Part shown: positions 52,713 through 61,993 of the stretch, piece after piece
Layout: every line of letters begins with the position of its first letter
Position numbering within the stretch: position 1 is the first letter of the stretch
From: JBPBQZ01 sp050955105
GTDB taxonomy: Bacteria > Pseudomonadota > Gammaproteobacteria > Burkholderiales > Burkholderiaceae
Direction: 5' to 3'
Assembly: GCA_050955105.1 (NCBI GenBank)
Contig: JBPBQZ010000087.1
Span: 9,739-73,738 of the forward strand
DNA: 64,000 nt
Translations under genes and position numbers: made by a program
Notes under the pieces: generated by a model
What the model was told of the DNA's origin: nothing
The model's input: the letters and a program-made list of their open reading frames with translations, nothing else
The model's database searches: none

Positions 52713-53365
52713 GCGGCGTCCTTCAGCGTTTGCACCAGGGAGGCCAACGCGATCGAGCGGTGGCTAAGATGATTCTTTTGCTGCGGCTCGAGTTCTGCGG
52801 CGGTGCGCCCTAGCGACTCAATCAAAAACAGCGGGTCGTAGCCGAATCCGTGCGTGCCACGCGGCACGTCGATCAATCGGCCGTGCCATTCGCCTTCAGC
52901 AATCACCGGACGCGGATCGTCGGCCGCGCGCATGAAAACCAGCACGCAATAGTAATAAGCATGGCGCTGTGCCTGCGCGAGCGGCGCAATATCCCGCAGC
53001 AATCGCGAATTATTAGCGGCGTCGCTACGCTCACCACCACCAGCGCCACCGCTGCCGTGGTTGCCCGCAGCGTCGTTACCATCAAGCAGCGCATAGCGCG
53101 CCGAATGCACACCCGGGGCACCGCCCAGCGCAGGCACGCACAGCCCCGAGTCGTCCGCCAACGCGGGCAGCCCGGTAATACGCGCCGCATGTCGTGCCTT
53201 TTGCAAGGCATTCTCGACGAAGGTATCGAACGGTTCGGCCGCCTCCGGCACGCCAAGCTCGCCTTGCGGCGTCAGCACGATGCCGAGAGGGCCGAGCATT
53301 TCGGAGAATTCACGCAGTTTCCCCCGATTGTTCGACGCCAGCACGATGCGACGCTCAGTCAGCAT
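52709..53365 (-). CDS. rdgB: RdgB, XTP/dITP pyrophosphatase
   Basis: House-cleaning NTPase that hydrolyses dITP and XTP. 218 residues. It has IVLASNNRGKLREFSEML at the N-terminus, ALADDSGLCVPALGGAPGV with the metal site, HGFGYDPLFLI, and SHRSIALASLVQTL. A Gly/Ala-rich insertion (GNHGSGGAGGGERSD) lies near residue 105. It overlaps rph (11 bp) and hemW (4 bp), so all three are coupled. Confidence 0.94.
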   Translation of the reverse strand: MLTERRIVLASNNRGKLREFSEMLGPLGIVLTPQGELGVPEAAEPFDTFVENALQKARHAARITGLPALADDSGLCVPALGGAPGVHSARYALLDGNDAAGNHGSGGAGGGERSDAANNSRLLRDIAPLAQAQRHAYYYCVLVFMRAADDPRPVIAEGEWHGRLIDVPRGTHGFGYDPLFLIESLGRTAAELEPQQKNHLSHRSIALASLVQTLKDAA

Positions 53366-54116
53366 TGGCGCTCAGCGCTTCGCGCTGTTTCTGGATCAGC
53401 GAGCGAATGCCGGATTCGGCCAGATCGAGCAGTTCGTTCATCTGCTCGCGCGTGAACGCCTGGCCTTCGGCCGTGCCTTGCACTTCGACGAAATGTCCGG
53501 CGCCGGTCATGACGACATTCATGTCGGTGTCGCAATGCGAATCTTCTTCATAGTCGAGATCCAGCACCGCCACGCCGTCGTGGATGCCGACCGACACGGC
53601 AGCCACCAGATCGCTGATCGGCAGTTCGACGATTTTGCCGCGCTTAAGCAACTGCTCGCAGGCATCGCGAGCGGCTACATAGGCGCCGGTGATGCACGCG
53701 GTGCGCGTCCCGCCGTCGGCCTGGATGACGTCGCAATCGATGTGCAGCGTGCGTGGCCCCAGCTTGCCGAGATCGAAAACCGAGCGCAGCGCGCGGCCGA
53801 TCAGCCGTTGGATTTCCTGCGTACGGCCGGTTTGCTTGCCGCGCGCCGCCTCACGGTCGCTGCGCGTATGCGTGGCGCGCGGCAGCATGCCGTATTCGGC
53901 GGTGAGCCAGCCTTCGCCGCGGTCGCGCAGGAATTCCGGCACCCGTTCGACCACGCTCGCGGTACAAATCGCCTTGGTGTCGCCGAACTCGACCAGTACC
54001 GAACCCTCGGCGTGGCGGGTGTAATGACGGGTGATGCGCACCGGGCGCAATTCGTCGGCGCTACGGCCGAAGCTGCGGCTGTGCGTACTGCCAGTGAGGG
54101 CGGGGTCGTGACTCAT
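53355..54116 (-). CDS. rph: RNase PH
   Basis: Phosphorolytic 3'-5' exoribonuclease acting on tRNA 3' ends. 253 residues from the ATG at 54116 (MSHDPALTGSTHSRSFGRSA); the frame is open upstream but without family similarity. Motifs are GRSADELRPVRITRHYTRHA, RGEGWLTAEYGMLPRATHTR and DCDVIQADGGTRTACITGAY. Complete. First gene of the minus-strand rph-rdgB-hemW run, divergent from yicC. Confidence 0.95.
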   Translation of the reverse strand: MSHDPALTGSTHSRSFGRSADELRPVRITRHYTRHAEGSVLVEFGDTKAICTASVVERVPEFLRDRGEGWLTAEYGMLPRATHTRSDREAARGKQTGRTQEIQRLIGRALRSVFDLGKLGPRTLHIDCDVIQADGGTRTACITGAYVAARDACEQLLKRGKIVELPISDLVAAVSVGIHDGVAVLDLDYEEDSHCDTDMNVVMTGAGHFVEVQGTAEGQAFTREQMNELLDLAESGIRSLIQKQREALSANAD

Positions 54117-54307
54117 GGGCGGCTCGAATTTCCATTTCGGTTGATGGCGCATCTTAACTCTTCGGCAAGCGGTGTTCGCCCTAGCCAAATGGCCAGTCGC
54201 CTGCATTCGCGACCTGGCGGCCTGTCGCCGGACCATGCTAAATGCGATAATTCGCGCTTTACTGCCGTGTCTGGCAGACGCCTTACTCCAAGCGCGAGAT
54301 TTCGACG

Positions 54308-55240
54308 ATGATTTTCAGCATGACCGGTTACGCCAGCGCCACCCGCGACCTACGGCCGAACGCCCAGGTCGCGGAGGGTCCATCGGTAACGATTTCGGTC
54401 GATCTGCGCAGTGTCAATTCGCGCTTCCTCGATCTGAATTTCCGCATGCCCGAGGAATTGCGCGCGGCGGAACCGGCGTTGCGCGAGATGCTGATGACGC
54501 GGCTCGCGCGCGGCAAAGTCGACATTCGCGTCAACGTCCAGCACGGCGAAACGGTGATCTCGACGCATGCGCTCAACCGCGACGAACTGGTGCGACTGGC
54601 CGAGCTCGAACAGGCGGTGCTGAAGGCCTTTCCGCAGGCGGGGCGGCTCAGTACCGGCGAGGTCTTGCGCTGGCCGGGCGTGATGGCGAATGGCTCGATC
54701 GACCCGAATGCACTACGCGACGCAATTGTCGAATGCGGCGCCGAGGCGCTCGAAGAACTGGTCAAAACGCGCGGCCGTGAAGGCGCGCAGCTGGTCGACA
54801 TGCTGCTGCGGCGCGTCACCGACATGGAAGCCATCGTCGCGCGCATGGAGCCGCTGGTGCCCGAACTGATTGCCACGCAACAGCGCAAGATCGTCGATCG
54901 CCTGCAGGAACTGCTTGGCGTCGCCGTGCCGGTGAATGCGCCGTCGGCCATTTCGCGCGAAGAGGTGGCCGAGCGCATCCGTCAGGAAGTCACGATGTAC
55001 GGCATCCGCATCGACGTCGCCGAGGAATTGTCGCGCCTCACCGCCCATCTGAAGGAAACGCGCCGCGTGTTGGCGGCTGGCGGTCGCGCCGGCAAGCGCC
55101 TCGACTTCATGATGCAGGAGCTCAATCGTGAGGCGAACACCTTGGGCTCGAAGGCCGCGGCCAAAGAACTGGCTGATGCTTCGATGGCGCTCAAGCTGTT
55201 GATCGAACAAATGCGCGAGCAGGTGCAGAACTTGGAGTGA
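54308..55240 (+). CDS. yicC: YicC-family endoribonuclease
   Basis: 310 residues. N-terminal SMTGYASATRD and VDLRSVNSRFLDLNFRMPEE (YicC_N), and the C-terminal DUF1732 block RAGKRLDFMMQELNREANTL. The family has RNase activity in E. coli. A short low-identity insertion (RPNAQVAEGPS) sits in the first loop. It ends 5 bp before the gmk ATG, a conserved yicC-gmk pairing. Confidence 0.93.
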   Translation: MIFSMTGYASATRDLRPNAQVAEGPSVTISVDLRSVNSRFLDLNFRMPEELRAAEPALREMLMTRLARGKVDIRVNVQHGETVISTHALNRDELVRLAELEQAVLKAFPQAGRLSTGEVLRWPGVMANGSIDPNALRDAIVECGAEALEELVKTRGREGAQLVDMLLRRVTDMEAIVARMEPLVPELIATQQRKIVDRLQELLGVAVPVNAPSAISREEVAERIRQEVTMYGIRIDVAEELSRLTAHLKETRRVLAAGGRAGKRLDFMMQELNREANTLGSKAAAKELADASMALKLLIEQMREQVQNLE

Positions 55241-55245
55241 ACTCA

Positions 55246-55926
55246 ATGAACGCTTATCCCACGCGCGACCCCTCGCCCGGTTTCTATCGCGGTGAATATC
55301 CGGGCAACCTGTTCATGGTGGTGGCGCCGTCCGGTGCTGGCAAATCGACGTTGGTGAACGCCTTGCTGGACGAAGACGATTCGATCCGCTTGTCGGTGTC
55401 GTTCACGACGCGCGCGCCGCGGCCCGGCGAAGTGGAAGGGCGCGAATATCATTTTCTCGAGCCGGAAGAGTTTCTTGAGCGGCGCGCCGCCGGCGAATTC
55501 CTGGAAAGCGCCGAAGTGCACGGTAACTACTACGCCACCTCGCGCGTCTGGATCGAAGAGCAGATGCGCACCGGTCGCGACGTGCTGCTGGAAATCGACT
55601 GGCAAGGCGCTGAGCAGGTGCGCCGGCGCTTCCAGAATGCCGTGGAAGTCTTCATTCTGCCGCCGTCGCTCGACGCCCTGGAAGAGCGGCTGCGCAAGCG
55701 CGGCCAGGATGAACCGAACGTCATCGTGCGGCGCCTGCTGGCGGCCGGCAGCGAAATGGCGCATGCGCCGGAGGCTGACTACGTCATCATCAACGAGGAA
55801 TTTCCGCGCGCGCTGGACGCCATGCGTTGTATCGTCGCCGCCACGCGCTTGCGCCTCGCTTCGCAGCGGGCGCGCCACACAGAGTTGTTTATTCAACTCG
55901 GTATCCATGCTCCGCAGACGGACTGA
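55246..55926 (+). CDS. gmk: Guanylate kinase
   Basis: Converts GMP to GDP using ATP. 226 residues from the ATG at 55246, with GGAG 9 bp before; a GTG at 55237 is the alternative. The P-loop is APSGAGKSTLV, and the GMP-binding block includes SVSFTTRAPRPGEVEGREYH and LLEIDWQGAEQVR. The N-terminus has about 20 extra residues before the conserved part. Followed 51 bp later by rpoZ. Confidence 0.95.
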   Translation: MNAYPTRDPSPGFYRGEYPGNLFMVVAPSGAGKSTLVNALLDEDDSIRLSVSFTTRAPRPGEVEGREYHFLEPEEFLERRAAGEFLESAEVHGNYYATSRVWIEEQMRTGRDVLLEIDWQGAEQVRRRFQNAVEVFILPPSLDALEERLRKRGQDEPNVIVRRLLAAGSEMAHAPEADYVIINEEFPRALDAMRCIVAATRLRLASQRARHTELFIQLGIHAPQTD

Positions 55927-55977
55927 CCTGCCGCTGAGGTAGAATGATTACCTGCATCCCCAAGGGAAAGAATCGAA

Positions 55978-56181
55978 ATGGCCCGCGTTACCGTTGAAGA
56001 CTGTCTTGAGCACATTGATAATCGTTTCGATCTTACGCTGGTCGCGACCTATCGTGCACGTCAACTAGCCCAGGGACACACGCCGAGAGTCGAAAGCCGC
56101 GACAAGCCGACGGTTGTCGCGCTGCGCGAAATCGCCCAAGGCCTGGTTGGCCTGGAAATGTTGAAAAAGGTACCAATCTAA
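55978..56181 (+). CDS. rpoZ: RNA polymerase omega subunit
   Basis: 67 residues, the normal omega size: MARVTVEDCLEHIDNRFDLT and then the conserved KPTVVALREIA. Binds the beta' subunit and, in proteobacteria, contributes to a ppGpp site. It has a strong AAGGGAAAG ribosome site. It is followed by spoT 108 bp later, as in most proteobacteria. A GC hairpin (56204-56222) lies after it but lacks a U tract. Confidence 0.96.
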   Translation: MARVTVEDCLEHIDNRFDLTLVATYRARQLAQGHTPRVESRDKPTVVALREIAQGLVGLEMLKKVPI

Positions 56182-56289
56182 GCTTTATCGTTAGACCAAG
56201 CCGGGCGCGCCATAAGCGCGCCGCGGCGAAGTGCCCATGGCTAACTGCCGGACGGCCCTTCCACGTTTCAGTTCACCACGGAGGCGATC

Positions 56290-58659
56290 ATGAGTTCTCA
56301 CCCTGCGCCCGTCTCCGTGGCCGACCCGTCAGCGGTAGTCCCGCAAATTCCGGTCGCCCGGAATTACATCGACGCGGTTCTCGAACAATCTTTCCGTCAT
56401 CTCTTCGGGCCAACCGCCACCCCTGAGCAGCCGCGCAAACGCGACGTCGTGTCGATCGCGAAGCTCACCGGCATGTTGTCCGAATATCTGCAGCCGTCCG
56501 AAATCAAGGACATCAAGGCGGCATTCCATTTCAGCGACGAAGCGCATCTCGGCCAATATCGGCAGAGCGGCGAGCCGTACATCACGCATCCGGTGGCGGT
56601 GGCCGAACTCTGCGCGGAATGGAAGCTCGATGCGCAGTCGATCATGGCCGCGCTGCTGCACGACGTCATGGAAGACCAGGGCGTCGCGAAAACCGAGTTG
56701 GCCGAGCGCTTCGGCCCCAAGGTCGCGGAACTGGTCGACGGGCTGTCGAAACTCGACAAAATGGAGTTTCGCAGCCGCGAAGACGCGCAGGCCGAGAACT
56801 TCCGCAAGATGCTGCTGGCGATGGCGCGCGACGTTCGTGTGATCCTCGTCAAGCTGGCCGACCGTATGCACAATATGCGTACGCTGGGCGCGGTGCCGAT
56901 GGAAAAGCGTCGGCGCGTTGCGCGCGAAACGCTCGACATCCATGCGCCCATCGCGCATCGCCTGGGCCTGAACAATACCTATCGCGAGCTGCAGGATCTC
57001 AGTTTCGCGAATTACAACCCGATGCGGTATGCCACGCTGGAAAAGGCCGTCAAGGCCGCGCGGGGCAATCGCCGGGAAGTGGTCAGCAAGATTCTCGAAG
57101 CGGTGCAGCGCGCGCTGTCGGATGCGAAGATCGACTGTGACGTCACCGGTCGCGAAAAGACCATCTTCAGTATCTACCGGAAGATGCGCGACAAGCAGTT
57201 GTCGTTCTCGCAAGTGCTCGATGTCTATGGCTTCCGGCTGGTCGTCGAGAGCGCCATGGAATGCTATATGTGCGTCGGGGCGCTGCATGCGCTGTACAAG
57301 CCCGTGCCGGGCAAGTTCAAAGACTACATCGCCATTCCGAAAGTCAACGGCTATCAGTCCTTGCACACCACGCTGGTGGGGCCGTTCGGCGTGCCGATCG
57401 AATTCCAGATCCGCACGCGCAAAATGCACGAGATCGCCGAAGCCGGCGTGGCCGCGCACTGGACCTACAAGAATGGCGGCGCCGATCTGAACGATGTGCA
57501 GGCGCGCGCACACCAGTGGCTCAAATCGCTGCTCGACATTCAATCGGAAGCGGGCGATTCGAGTGAATTTCTCGAGCACGTCAAGATCGATCTGTTCCCT
57601 GACGCCGTCTACGTCTTCACGCCGAAGTCGCAGATCACATCGTTGCCGCGCGGCGCGACCGCGCTCGATTTCGCCTATGGCGTGCATAGCGATCTGGGCA
57701 ACCAGTGCGTGGCCGTCAAGATCAACAATGAGTTGCTGCCGCTACGCACCGAATTGAAGAGCGGCGACATCGTCGAGGTGATTACCGCGCCGTATTCGAA
57801 GCCCAATCCGGCGTGGCTGGGCTTCGTGCGTACCGGCAAGGCGCGTTCCGCGATTCGTCACTATCTGAAAACGATGCGATTGACGGAGTCGCTGCAACTG
57901 GGCGAACGGCTGGTCGATCAGGCGCTCAAGGCCTACGGCTTGACGCTTGCGGACGTGACTCCCGAGGTATGGGACAAACTGGTGCAGTGGACGGGCAACA
58001 AGTCGCGTCAGGATATTTTCGCGGATATCGGCCTGGGCCGGCGCGTCGCCGCCGTCATGGCGAAGCGCATCGAAGTGCTGATGACCGGGCGCGAGGCCGA
58101 CGACGATCTGCCGCGCGCCGAAGGCAGCGGCTCGCTGAGCGGCGCGGTGGCACCGGTGGTCATCACTGGTACCGAAGGCATGTCGGTGCAGCTGTCGCCT
58201 TGCTGCCGGCCAATTCCGGGCGACTCCATCATGGGGTACATCGGCATCGGCTTGGGTATGGCGATCCACACTACCGACTGCCGGGTGGCGCAGCGCATTC
58301 ATCGCCGCGACCCGGGGCGCTGGATCGACGTGGCCTGGGCGCCGCAACCCGGCCGTTTGTTCGAAGTGGGCGTCAAGGTGCTGGCGCATAACGCCAAAGG
58401 CGTGATCGCGCGCGTCGCCGCCGATGTGACGTCGGCCGACGCCAACATCGTGCATATCGCCATGGATGAAGATCACGCGCAGGAATCGACGGTGCTGCGC
58501 TTTATCTTGCAGGTCAGCGATCGGGTGCATCTGGCGAACGTGATGCGGCGCGTGCGGGTCAATCCCGATGTGATGCGGATCGCTCGCGAGAAGCCTAGCG
58601 AGGATCGCCCGCGCGATGCCTTGGGCATGCGCGTCGAGCGTGAGCGCGCCGACTACTGA
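56290..58659 (+). CDS. spoT: SpoT/RelA bifunctional (p)ppGpp synthetase/hydrolase
   Basis: 789 residues with full RSH layout: HD hydrolase domain with HDVMED near 124, synthetase domain with GREKTIFSIYRKM near 287 and NGYQSLHTTLVGPFG, TGS domain near 440-500 (DAVYVFTPKSQ), and a C-terminal zinc-finger/ACT region (GVIARVAADVTSADANI near 700). HD residues are present, so hydrolysis is expected. Located after rpoZ. The island also carries a stand-alone RelA/SpoT-domain gene, which is unrelated in architecture. Confidence 0.95.
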   Translation: MSSHPAPVSVADPSAVVPQIPVARNYIDAVLEQSFRHLFGPTATPEQPRKRDVVSIAKLTGMLSEYLQPSEIKDIKAAFHFSDEAHLGQYRQSGEPYITHPVAVAELCAEWKLDAQSIMAALLHDVMEDQGVAKTELAERFGPKVAELVDGLSKLDKMEFRSREDAQAENFRKMLLAMARDVRVILVKLADRMHNMRTLGAVPMEKRRRVARETLDIHAPIAHRLGLNNTYRELQDLSFANYNPMRYATLEKAVKAARGNRREVVSKILEAVQRALSDAKIDCDVTGREKTIFSIYRKMRDKQLSFSQVLDVYGFRLVVESAMECYMCVGALHALYKPVPGKFKDYIAIPKVNGYQSLHTTLVGPFGVPIEFQIRTRKMHEIAEAGVAAHWTYKNGGADLNDVQARAHQWLKSLLDIQSEAGDSSEFLEHVKIDLFPDAVYVFTPKSQITSLPRGATALDFAYGVHSDLGNQCVAVKINNELLPLRTELKSGDIVEVITAPYSKPNPAWLGFVRTGKARSAIRHYLKTMRLTESLQLGERLVDQALKAYGLTLADVTPEVWDKLVQWTGNKSRQDIFADIGLGRRVAAVMAKRIEVLMTGREADDDLPRAEGSGSLSGAVAPVVITGTEGMSVQLSPCCRPIPGDSIMGYIGIGLGMAIHTTDCRVAQRIHRRDPGRWIDVAWAPQPGRLFEVGVKVLAHNAKGVIARVAADVTSADANIVHIAMDEDHAQESTVLRFILQVSDRVHLANVMRRVRVNPDVMRIAREKPSEDRPRDALGMRVERERADY

Positions 58660-58674
58660 GGCTGATCGAACGCC

Positions 58675-59253
58675 TCAGTGGCGTTCGCTTTCTATTTCCG
58701 CGGCGCTTGGATAGCGCACTTGCAGAATCTCGATTTCTTCAACGCCGCCGGGCGCCGTCAGTGCCACGACGTCGCCGACGCGCGCCTTCAGCAGCGCACG
58801 CGCCATGGGTGAGATCCAGCTGATATGCCCATTCGATAAATCGACCTCGTCTACGCCGACGATCTTGACGGTATGCGTCTGCGCGTCTGCGCCAAGGTAA
58901 TCGACAGTGGCGCCGAAAAATACCTGATCGACGTTCTCTTGCAAGCTGCTGTCGACCACTTCGGCAATGTCGAGGCGCTTGGTCAGGAAGTGAATGCGGC
59001 GATCAATCTCACGCAGGCGACGCTTGCCATAGATATAGTCGCCGTTCTCCGAGCGGTCGCCATTCGAAGCGGCCCATGAAACAACCTTGACGACTTCAGG
59101 TCGTTCTACATTGAGCAGATTCAGCAGCTCATGGCGCAGGCGTGTATAGCCGCCCGGGGTGATGTAGTTTTTGGTCCCGGCCGGAATCTCCGGAACGAGG
59201 CCGAGATCATCGTCATCGGCGTCCTCCGATTCCTTGACGAAAGCTTTGTTCAT
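58675..59253 (-). CDS. greB: GreB, transcription elongation factor
   Basis: Rescues backtracked RNA polymerase by stimulating transcript cleavage. 192 residues from the ATG at 59253 (MNKAFVKESEDADDDDLGLV). N-terminal coiled coil (ITPGGYTRLRHELLNLLNVE) with the acidic tip in SNGDRSENGDYIYGKRRLRE, and a C-terminal FKBP-like domain (ISPMARALLKARVGDVVALT). The frame is open upstream to 59361 but these residues look non-conserved. Convergent with spoT, 15 bp apart. Confidence 0.93.
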   Translation of the reverse strand: MNKAFVKESEDADDDDLGLVPEIPAGTKNYITPGGYTRLRHELLNLLNVERPEVVKVVSWAASNGDRSENGDYIYGKRRLREIDRRIHFLTKRLDIAEVVDSSLQENVDQVFFGATVDYLGADAQTHTVKIVGVDEVDLSNGHISWISPMARALLKARVGDVVALTAPGGVEEIEILQVRYPSAAEIESERH

Positions 59254-59370
59254 TGCTGGCCTCATCCTCGGATTGCTGACCGCCGCGCGTCGGATGGCGG
59301 GCAGGCTCGTTGCATTCAGCATAGCGCCGATTGCGTGGGCTCGTTGCCGCACGGCAAACATGCGTCACCA

Positions 59371-59409
59371 AAGAAAAACGGCTTAGAGGCTTGTGGCCTC
59401 TAAGCCGTT
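59371..59409 (-). terminator. Rho-independent terminator of tRNA-Arg
   Basis: Perfect 14-bp arms AACGGCTTAGAGGC / GCCTCTAAGCCGTT (59377-59390 and 59396-59409) with a 5-base loop. On the minus strand they are followed by a T-rich run (TTTTTCTTT). It lies 20 bp past the tRNA 3' end. Confidence 0.85.
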
Positions 59410-59428
59410 GAATCTTACGTCAAATGGT

Positions 59429-59505
59429 TGGTGCGGCTGGCAGGATTCGAACCCACGACCCCTTGGTTCGTAGCCAAGTACTCTATCCAACTGAGCTACA
59501 GCCGC
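59429..59505 (-). tRNA. tRNA-Arg(ACG)
   Basis: 77-nt minus-strand gene with acceptor GCGGCTG/CAGCCGC, D-arm AGCTCAGTTGGATAGAGT, anticodon loop CTACGAA (anticodon ACG), T-arm GTGGGTTCGAATCC and encoded CCA. A strong terminator follows. No duplicated 3' end was found in this window. Confidence 0.96.
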
Positions 59506-59675
59506 ACATCATTGAGGCGAGATTATAGCAGCTTGGTGGGAAAAGGGAAGACTGTCGAGCATCGCCCAGCCAAGGTACTGCTCGCGCATACCGCAACGCG
59601 AGTTCTTGCGGAGATGCCGCATGTCGGGAACGCACTTTGCTGAAACGATCCCGGAAAGCGAAAGGAGAATTTGGC

Positions 59676-59945
59676 ATGGAATCGAATCTCAAAACCCCTC
59701 ACCACGGCTTCTGCATTTATGCGGCTGCCTCGGTGACACGAGACTCGGCGCAATCGAGTATGAGCAGCCGATATAAGGGCCGATGGGTGGTCTATCGCAA
59801 AGAGCCCAGTGGAATTACCTGGATTCTGGATTCGATCACGGAACCGCGAGAGTTTGATGCCGCAGGCGAAGCGGCAGCGCATGCTGAGTTATGCGCGCGC
59901 CGCGTGATTGACGAAGTGACTGGGACGATCGCACTCGCGGCCTGA
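59676..59945 (+). CDS. Small hypothetical protein
   Basis: 89 residues from the ATG at 59676, which has the ribosome site AAAGGAGAA 8 bp upstream; an earlier start at 59637 is less likely. It begins MESNLKTPHHGFCIYAAASV and has RYKGRWVVYRKEPSGITWIL, a beta-rich core, then a helix (AAGEAAAHAELCARRVIDEV). No recognised family. No signal peptide, so cytosolic. Confidence 0.6.
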   Translation: MESNLKTPHHGFCIYAAASVTRDSAQSSMSSRYKGRWVVYRKEPSGITWILDSITEPREFDAAGEAAAHAELCARRVIDEVTGTIALAA

Positions 59946-60005
59946 AACCGCGTTCGCATTAGAGGCAGTGCAAGCGTGCGCCGCGAAGGCGCGGCACGCT
60001 GAAAG

Positions 60006-60230
60006 TCAGTGCGCGTCTTCGAAGCTCGGCGCGCGAATGGCTGCGCTGAAGTCTTCGAGCACGTAGTGACGTGCGTCCATCGGCGAAGACAGCAGGTTCT
60101 GCCAATGGCCACCATGCCAATTGCCAGCATCGTAATTGGCTGCACGTTCGGCCTTCGCCGCGGCTGAAAGCGGAGCGCCGCGGAAGAAGCGGCCGATTAT
60201 GTCGGAAACGTTTTTGAATTCGGCGATCAT
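60006..60230 (-). CDS. Small hypothetical protein
   Basis: 74 residues from the ATG at 60230 (MIAEFKNVSDIIGRFFRGAP); an upstream ATG at 60269 gives an extension without coding character. Contains the His/Trp-rich NWHGGHWQNLLSSPMDARHY. No family recognised. The upstream 60270-60449 region is AT-rich, suggesting the promoter. Confidence 0.55.
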   Translation of the reverse strand: MIAEFKNVSDIIGRFFRGAPLSAAAKAERAANYDAGNWHGGHWQNLLSSPMDARHYVLEDFSAAIRAPSFEDAH

Positions 60231-60449
60231 ATGCGGCCCTCTGTAACGGCTAGTTTCAAGGTGTATCAAAAACTATCTTAGCCTTAAATCGAGCAATTAC
60301 AAGCGCTGCAAGTTCAAACTGTCGTATTAATGTCGTGTAACGTACTTTTTGCCGAAACTGTCAAATTCGCTTTGCGCGGCGACGCAAATTTTCCCGTATT
60401 TAATGGTGCGCGCCGGGGTTATCGCAAGGCGCTGAAAGTGGATAGACAT

Positions 60450-60481
60450 AAAAAACTCTACGAGTTTCCGTAGAGTTTTAT
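60450..60481. terminator. Bidirectional Rho-independent terminator
   Basis: 11-bp arms AAAACTCTACG / CGTAGAGTTTT (60452-60462, 60469-60479) with loop AGTTTC and A/T tracts on both sides. On the minus strand it lies just past the exported protein gene at 60534-60926 and is placed to end its transcript. Confidence 0.8.
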
Positions 60482-60533
60482 TCAAGAATGCCGGCGCCTT
60501 TCAGGCCGGCGATTCTCCCCAACGGCGCGCGTA

Positions 60534-60926
60534 TTAGTTCTTCGGCGCGCCGATCAGCGGCGTTGCGGCGCCCGGGCCGGCTTGCGAAGAGCCGTACATC
60601 GGCGCGCCGTAGCCGCCAGTTGAGGCGTCGCCGGTGCCGGTGTTGCTCGGGATGCCGTTACCCACCTGTTGCAGCGGCTGGTAACGTTGACCCGGCGCGG
60701 AAGCTGGCGTCGACGCGTAATTCTGGCTGGACTGATCGCCCATCGGCATGTTTTGCGAAGTCGTCTGGCCCGTGTTGGCATCCTTGGGCGTCCAGTTTTG
60801 TCCCGCCGGCACTTGCATGGTGTTGTCGTTATTCTGGGTGGTCATGCCCGGCGTGCTTTGCGCCATGGCGACCGAAGCGGCAGAGGCGAGCGTGGCGGTG
60901 GCGATCAATGCGGCGAATTTTTTCAT
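60534..60926 (-). CDS. Exported Gln/Asn/Pro/Gly-rich protein
   Basis: 130 residues. The signal peptide MKKFAALIATATLASAASVA is followed by MAQ, with cleavage probable after AMA. The mature protein is low-complexity, rich in Gln, Asn, Thr, Gly and Pro (PGMTTQNNDNTMQVPAGQNW, GDASTGGYGAPMYGSSQ), so likely disordered and periplasmic or secreted. Ribosome site AGGAGAATGAG is strong. Probably well expressed, given a strong terminator. Function unknown. Confidence 0.7.
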   Translation of the reverse strand: MKKFAALIATATLASAASVAMAQSTPGMTTQNNDNTMQVPAGQNWTPKDANTGQTTSQNMPMGDQSSQNYASTPASAPGQRYQPLQQVGNGIPSNTGTGDASTGGYGAPMYGSSQAGPGAATPLIGAPKN

Positions 60927-61250
60927 CTCATTCTCCTATCCAGTTGATTTCTACGGCATGGCTAACAACCAACCGCTTAGGTTCAATTTAGTGCAATTCG
61001 AACTGGATAGGGTGTAAGCACTTGTAATTGGAGTAATTGAGGTTTAACGAACATATAATCGGTAATTAAATATTCTAATATTTGCCGGATAAGTAAAAAG
61101 GTGGCGGGACTAATTACCCCACTTAAGCGTTCTTATCAGCTGCCGATTATATTCATGAGTAATTCATTCTCAATGATCGCGGCGCCGGTCCAAATTGCCG
61201 ACGCGATCTCGCTCTATTCTTACTGGCGAGGCCACTAGCAACGGCATTGC
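60927..61250. other. AT-rich gene-free stretch
   Basis: No gene is seen. The region is markedly AT-rich around 61040-61170 (AACATATAATCGGTAATTAA), probably promoter DNA for the minus-strand exported protein. Confidence 0.4.
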
Positions 61251-61841
61251 TCAGTCGGCGGGACCGCCGCTCGCGCAGCCGTGGGCAAGCGCGCGTTCGA
61301 GCGCGGCACGGTGGTCCGCATCGAGCGACACCTTTCCATACCAGCGCCGCAAGGCCTGCTTGAGTCCTAGAGCGCAGGACGCGGACTGGCGTGCTGGAGC
61401 GCCTTCGCCCAGCGCCAACAACATTGATTGCGATACCCGGTCGATCTCCAGACGCGCCTGGGCGAAGGTATTCTCATCGGGCGCGACGGGCGGGTTGGTT
61501 TTCTGCCATTTGGCGTATAGCGCCGTCTGGAGCTGCTTGCTTGCCGTCATCTGGTCGACAAAGAAGGGCTGCGCAACTTCCCGCGGCACGTGATACAGGT
61601 CGGCTTGGCCGAGCAGCCGCTCGAGCACCGCCTTTTCGCGTGGCAAATCCTCGATGGGCAAATGCTGATGCCATTTCCATGCCGCTATCGGCTCGGCCAG
61701 CGACAAGCGCTCAGAGGCAAGCGCCACTTCATTATCTAGCGCGGCACTCACGCTGGACGGTATGGAGGCTCCCGAGCATCCCATGGCAATCGTCAACAAC
61801 ACGGCAGCCGCTACGACCGGTACCAACGGAAATCGACGCAT
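61251..61841 (-). CDS. Secreted chorismate mutase (AroQ gamma type)
   Basis: Converts chorismate to prephenate, here outside the cytoplasm. 196 residues from the ATG at 61841; a signal peptide reads MRRFPLVPVVAAAVLLTIAM, with GCS possibly making it a lipoprotein. The AroQ helices show SERLSLAEPIAAWKWHQHLP (catalytic Lys), PREKAVLERLLG and FFVDQMTASKQLQTALYAKW. The C-terminal domain has two Cys (SCALG, HGCASG). The longer frame to 61940 lacks coding features. Confidence 0.85.
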   Translation of the reverse strand: MRRFPLVPVVAAAVLLTIAMGCSGASIPSSVSAALDNEVALASERLSLAEPIAAWKWHQHLPIEDLPREKAVLERLLGQADLYHVPREVAQPFFVDQMTASKQLQTALYAKWQKTNPPVAPDENTFAQARLEIDRVSQSMLLALGEGAPARQSASCALGLKQALRRWYGKVSLDADHRAALERALAHGCASGGPAD

Positions 61842-61993
61842 AAAAATCCTTGCAAAAATTTGAGAAGGAGCCGTGCCGAGCTGCACGATCCGCTTCGATG
61901 GGCCAAGTATGCAAATTGTTCCATGTGAAGTGCGTATCAAGCGTTACGCAATGCAAAATTGCCATGTTGTAATGCGCCGCAAAGGGAGATGAA

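Noticed and set aside
56204..56222. GC hairpin after rpoZ as a terminator
   Set aside because: The 7-bp arms lack a following T run, and spoT is usually co-transcribed, so termination is not supported.
59429..59505. tRNA-Arg as a second integration site
   Set aside because: No integrase or duplicated tRNA 3' end nearby; the neighbouring hairpin is an ordinary terminator.
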